Source: JBDTRY01 sp039931435
Lineage (GTDB): Bacteria; Acidobacteriota; Thermoanaerobaculia; Gp7-AA8
Direction: 5' to 3'
NCBI GenBank assembly: GCA_039931435.1
Contig: JBDTRY010000167.1
Span: 1 to 8,726 of the forward strand
Length of the DNA: 8,726 nt
Shown: piece by piece, positions 6,507 through 8,726 of the stretch
Layout of the letters: each line of letters begins with the position of its first letter
How positions within the stretch are numbered: the first letter of the stretch is position 1
Made by a program: the position numbers and the translations under genes
The notes under the pieces: generated by a model
The model's input: only the letters and a program-made list of their open reading frames with translations
Told to the model about the DNA's origin: nothing
Databases searched by the model: none

Positions 6507-7828
6507 CGCTCGTCCTGCGATCTGGCTTCCGCGATGAATTCGGCGACACTCATCTCTGTCTGTTCTCCGGAACGAAGCATCTTCACGCGTACCTTTCGAG
6601 CCTGCGTTTCGTCCCTGGCACCATGGTCGGCGTCAACGAGCACTGCATATCGGGCGCCCGAAGCATCGGCCGCCTTCAAAGCTTTGCCGAGGTTGAATCC
6701 CGCCGAGGCCTTGTAGCTGTAGATCGCCGAGAGGCCGCCCTCCCGCACCGCGGCCACCACTTCCAGCAGCCGGCTCTCGGCGACTGCGCTTTCTCCCTGC
6801 ATTACGAACGCGTCCACGGATCGGGCGTGTGCAACGGCCAGGCCCCGGTCCTTGAGCAGTTCCCCGAGAACGACGTCACCGAAGCCGAATCCCAGTGCGG
6901 GCACGTCGATCCCGGACAGAGAAGCGAAAAGCGAGTCGTAGCGTCCGCCCCCGCAGATGGCACGCAGTTGCCCCTTCCTGTCGAAGATTTCGAATACGAT
7001 GCCGGTGTAATACGCCAGCCCGCGTACGATCTTCATATCGAACTCGATGTAGTCGCGAAATCCGAGAGCGGAGAGGGCGCCCACGTAGGTGGAGTGATCC
7101 TCGAGGATCCTGTTCAGCTCGGGATTGCCGCCGAACCGCGCCTGGAGTCCTTCATGAGTGATTGAGGTCAAGTCCAGCGTCTCGGCGGCCTGGGCGTCGT
7201 TCAATCCAATTTCCTGCAGCCTCTTCAGTCCCACCTCGCGGGAATCCCGCTCAATCTTGTCCACGACGTTGTAGGCGACGGGGAGGGCCTCCTCGCTGAC
7301 ACCGATCTCCAGGAGTGCATGCCGGAGAAGCCGGCGATCGCTGTAGCGCGCTACGACATCCTCTCCGGTCAGTCCGAGCGTACGAAGAACGTCGAGAGCG
7401 GCGGCCAGCAGATCGGCGTCGGCCAGCACCGATTGTTCGCCGACGATGTCCATGTTCAACTGGAAGTGCTCCCGGAGGCGCCCGCGCTGCTGTTTTTCAT
7501 AGCGGAACAGTTGCGGAGTGGAGTACCAGCGCACGGGCCGGGGAGTTCCCTTGATACGGGCGCCGAGCATGCGCACCAGCGATGGGGTCATTTCCGGCCG
7601 CAGGGCCACATCACGCCCGCCCTTGTCGGTGAAGTTGAAGAGCTGATTGACGATCTCGGGGCCGGATTTTTCGACGAACAGCTGAAGAGATTCCAGCGGC
7701 GGACCGTCGTACTGCTCGAATCCGTAACGGCGGGCGACGTCGTTCCAGGCATCGAAAATCTGCTGGCGCCGGGCCATTTCATCCGGATAGAAGTCGCGAA
7801 AGCCCGGCAGGGCTGCATGCTTTGTCAT
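6503..7828 (-). CDS. hisS: Histidyl-tRNA synthetase, divergent type
   Basis: A 441-residue class II synthetase that activates histidine with ATP and charges tRNA-His. Domains: catalytic core about 1-325, then an anticodon-binding-type domain about 338-430. Motifs: LPGFRDFYPDE (7-17), LRPEMTPSLVRM (77-88), motif 2 FRYEKQQRGRLREHFQ (108-123) and the histidine-specific IVRGLAYYTGIVFE (267-280). The motif 3 region GFGFGDVVLGELL (313-325) lacks the usual ER(L) with its ATP-binding arginine, and RGLDYY is RGLAYY here. From memory, plant organellar HisRS and some bacterial HisRS share this pattern, so it is probably a functional variant. The C-terminal domain argues against HisZ, the regulatory paralogue. 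No clear Shine-Dalgarno precedes the ATG. It overlaps trpD by four bases, which places it at the head of the trp cluster. Confidence 0.9.
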   Translation of the reverse strand: MTKHAALPGFRDFYPDEMARRQQIFDAWNDVARRYGFEQYDGPPLESLQLFVEKSGPEIVNQLFNFTDKGGRDVALRPEMTPSLVRMLGARIKGTPRPVRWYSTPQLFRYEKQQRGRLREHFQLNMDIVGEQSVLADADLLAAALDVLRTLGLTGEDVVARYSDRRLLRHALLEIGVSEEALPVAYNVVDKIERDSREVGLKRLQEIGLNDAQAAETLDLTSITHEGLQARFGGNPELNRILEDHSTYVGALSALGFRDYIEFDMKIVRGLAYYTGIVFEIFDRKGQLRAICGGGRYDSLFASLSGIDVPALGFGFGDVVLGELLKDRGLAVAHARSVDAFVMQGESAVAESRLLEVVAAVREGGLSAIYSYKASAGFNLGKALKAADASGARYAVLVDADHGARDETQARKVRVKMLRSGEQTEMSVAEFIAEARSQDER

Positions 7829-7939
7829 GGGTAGTGGCCGGTCAGTAGTCAGACGAAACCTGTAGACAGTAGATGACGGAGTTCTTGGCTGTCTACTGCC
7901 GGCAGATCTCGCCCCTCAAGATCCACTTCATTCTCAGGC
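7829..7939. other. Spacer upstream of hisS with an inverted repeat and CAGTAG motifs
   Basis: GTAGACAG (7862-7869) pairs perfectly with CTGTCTAC (7889-7896) across a 19-base loop. A 10-base palindrome CTGCCGGCAG follows at 7896-7905. CAGTAG occurs at 7843-7848 and 7867-7872 and, on the opposite strand, at 7893-7898. No U run follows the stem, so it is not a plain terminator for the upstream gene. The spacer is the natural place for a promoter of the hisS-trp cluster, but I cannot assign a -35/-10 pair. It is too short for a T-box leader, and I see no tryptophan- or histidine-rich leader peptide. Confidence 0.4.
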
Positions 7940-8635
7940 TCAGGCCGGGGAGTCTCCGGCAAGAATATCGATCCGCTCCTGAGCGAAGGCAGCCCGGCGC
8001 GCATCGCCTCTCCGGGCGTAGGCATTCTTGAGATTGGAGAGCAGCCGCACGAGCGTTTCCCGCTCGGTCCACCCGCGAAGATGTTCGCTCTTCAGGCGGA
8101 TACGACCGCGGCTCATGTCCGAGAGGAGATCGTCAATCTCCTTGAGGGTCAGAGTCTGGCCGGCATGGTACGGATCCACATACAGTTCATTCAAGTCAAA
8201 CTGCACCTTGACCAGATAATGCCCGGGCAGGCCGACTCCGACGGCTTTCAGCCCGATCCGCTGCGCCAGATCCATGAATATGATCGAGAGGGTGATCGGC
8301 AGCCCGAGCTTTCTGTCGAGCACTTCGTTGAGATAGGAGTTTCGGGGATCGTAATAATCAACCTCGTCCCCGGAGAACCCTTCGCGGTCGAACATCTCGG
8401 AGTGCAGGTAGCCGAGCAGGAACACCGGTGGATCTCCGGGGCTGGCGTGAGCCAGCACCCTCGTGGCGATCTGTTCCAGTACAGCGAGGGATCCTTCGAC
8501 GTCCAGCGCCGGGTATTCCTCGAGTGCGATGAGCAACGAGCCACGGGCCAAATCCGATGGCCCCAGTTCTCTCGCAGCGAAATCGCGGAACTGGCGGCGG
8601 GCCTCGGCGGGATGGATGAAAATCGTGTCGGTCAT
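7940..8635 (-). CDS. SirB1-family transglutaminase-like protein, cysteine-free
   Basis: A 231-residue soluble protein with no signal peptide. The central SirB1/transglutaminase-like segment (PF13369 type) is clear: DPRNSYLNEVLDRKLGLPI at 96-114, ITLSIIFMDLAQRIGL (114-129), VGLPGHYLVKV (134-144) and LYVDPYHAG (151-159). The C-terminus (about 190-226) looks like a helical TPR-type tail. The family's function is not established. H139 and D154 could correspond to the transglutaminase histidine and aspartate, but the protein contains no cysteine; a serine (S117) lies near where the nucleophile would be expected. Cysteine proteolysis or transglutamination by the classic mechanism is therefore unlikely. 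The ATG at 8635 is the only good start, since an in-frame stop lies shortly upstream; no strong ribosome site is visible. It is 111 bases from hisS and possibly a separate unit. Confidence 0.87.
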   Translation of the reverse strand: MTDTIFIHPAEARRQFRDFAARELGPSDLARGSLLIALEEYPALDVEGSLAVLEQIATRVLAHASPGDPPVFLLGYLHSEMFDREGFSGDEVDYYDPRNSYLNEVLDRKLGLPITLSIIFMDLAQRIGLKAVGVGLPGHYLVKVQFDLNELYVDPYHAGQTLTLKEIDDLLSDMSRGRIRLKSEHLRGWTERETLVRLLSNLKNAYARRGDARRAAFAQERIDILAGDSPA

Positions 8636-8726
8636 CGACGTGAGGCGGAAACCCGCGGGGCCTCAGGATTGAGATCGTGCCTGCAGCTCCGGGACAGTCC
8701 GCTATGATTGATGGTTCGGGCCATGC
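8632..8726 (-). other. Upstream edge; possible 3' end of another reading frame
   Basis: On the minus strand one frame is open from the window edge to a TGA at 8632-8634 that overlaps the SirB1-like ATG as ATGA, the junction type used in the trp cluster. It covers only about 30 codons, is rich in serine and arginine, and resembles no family I know, so it may be chance. On the plus strand TATGAT at 8703-8708 includes an ATG that opens a frame running off the edge (MIDGSGH). It has no good ribosome site and no well-spaced -35 element. Neither reading is strong. Confidence 0.15.

Noticed and set aside
6503..7828. Reading the synthetase as HisZ, the regulatory subunit of ATP phosphoribosyltransferase
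   Set aside because: A C-terminal anticodon-binding-type domain is present, motif 2 and the histidine-specific arginine are retained, and no hisG is nearby.
7829..7939. T-box, riboswitch or trp leader-peptide attenuator before hisS-trp
   Set aside because: The spacer is only 111 bases, has no T-box sequence, no terminator with a U run and no Trp- or His-rich short frame.

Overview
The window reads as a stretch of ordinary bacterial chromosome, roughly 60% G+C by eye. Every gene I can support lies on the minus strand, so transcription runs from high to low coordinates. The mix suggests Acidobacteriota or a nearby soil or sediment lineage: a DUF1800/DUF1501 pair, an unusual 'GFGFGDVVLGELL'-type histidyl-tRNA synthetase, and an intergenic repeat starting GTCATCCTGA. 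This placement is inference, because no rRNA or other phylogenetic marker is present.

Layout in transcription order. (1) 8636-8726 is a short upstream edge with no certain gene. (2) 7940-8635 encodes a SirB1-family, transglutaminase-fold protein with no cysteine. (3) 7829-7939 is a spacer with a small inverted repeat. (4) 7828 down to 2050 is one tight cluster, hisS-trpD-trpF-trpB-trpA-trpC. Four of its five junctions overlap by 1-4 bases (ATGA, TGATG, GTGA, ATGA), and the trpD/trpF junction may as well, depending on the trpF start. (5) 1638-2049 is a 412-base gap of palindromic and direct repeats. (6) 1637 down to the left edge holds a DUF1800 gene and the 5' part of a Tat-exported DUF1501 gene, 12 bases apart.

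TrpD, TrpF, TrpC and TrpA/TrpB together carry anthranilate and PRPP through to tryptophan. The anthranilate synthase genes trpE and trpG are absent, so the first committed step must be encoded elsewhere or the pathway starts from supplied anthranilate. trpC comes last, after trpA, and hisS heads the cluster. That gene order is the most notable organisational feature.

I found no CRISPR array, tRNA, rRNA, insertion sequence, phage or recognisable defence system, and nothing that amounts to a new multi-gene system. The points worth a second look are the divergent HisRS active-site motifs, the rearranged trp operon, the uncharacterised DUF1800/DUF1501 pair with a signal peptide on only one partner, the cysteine-free SirB1-like protein, and the repeat cluster.
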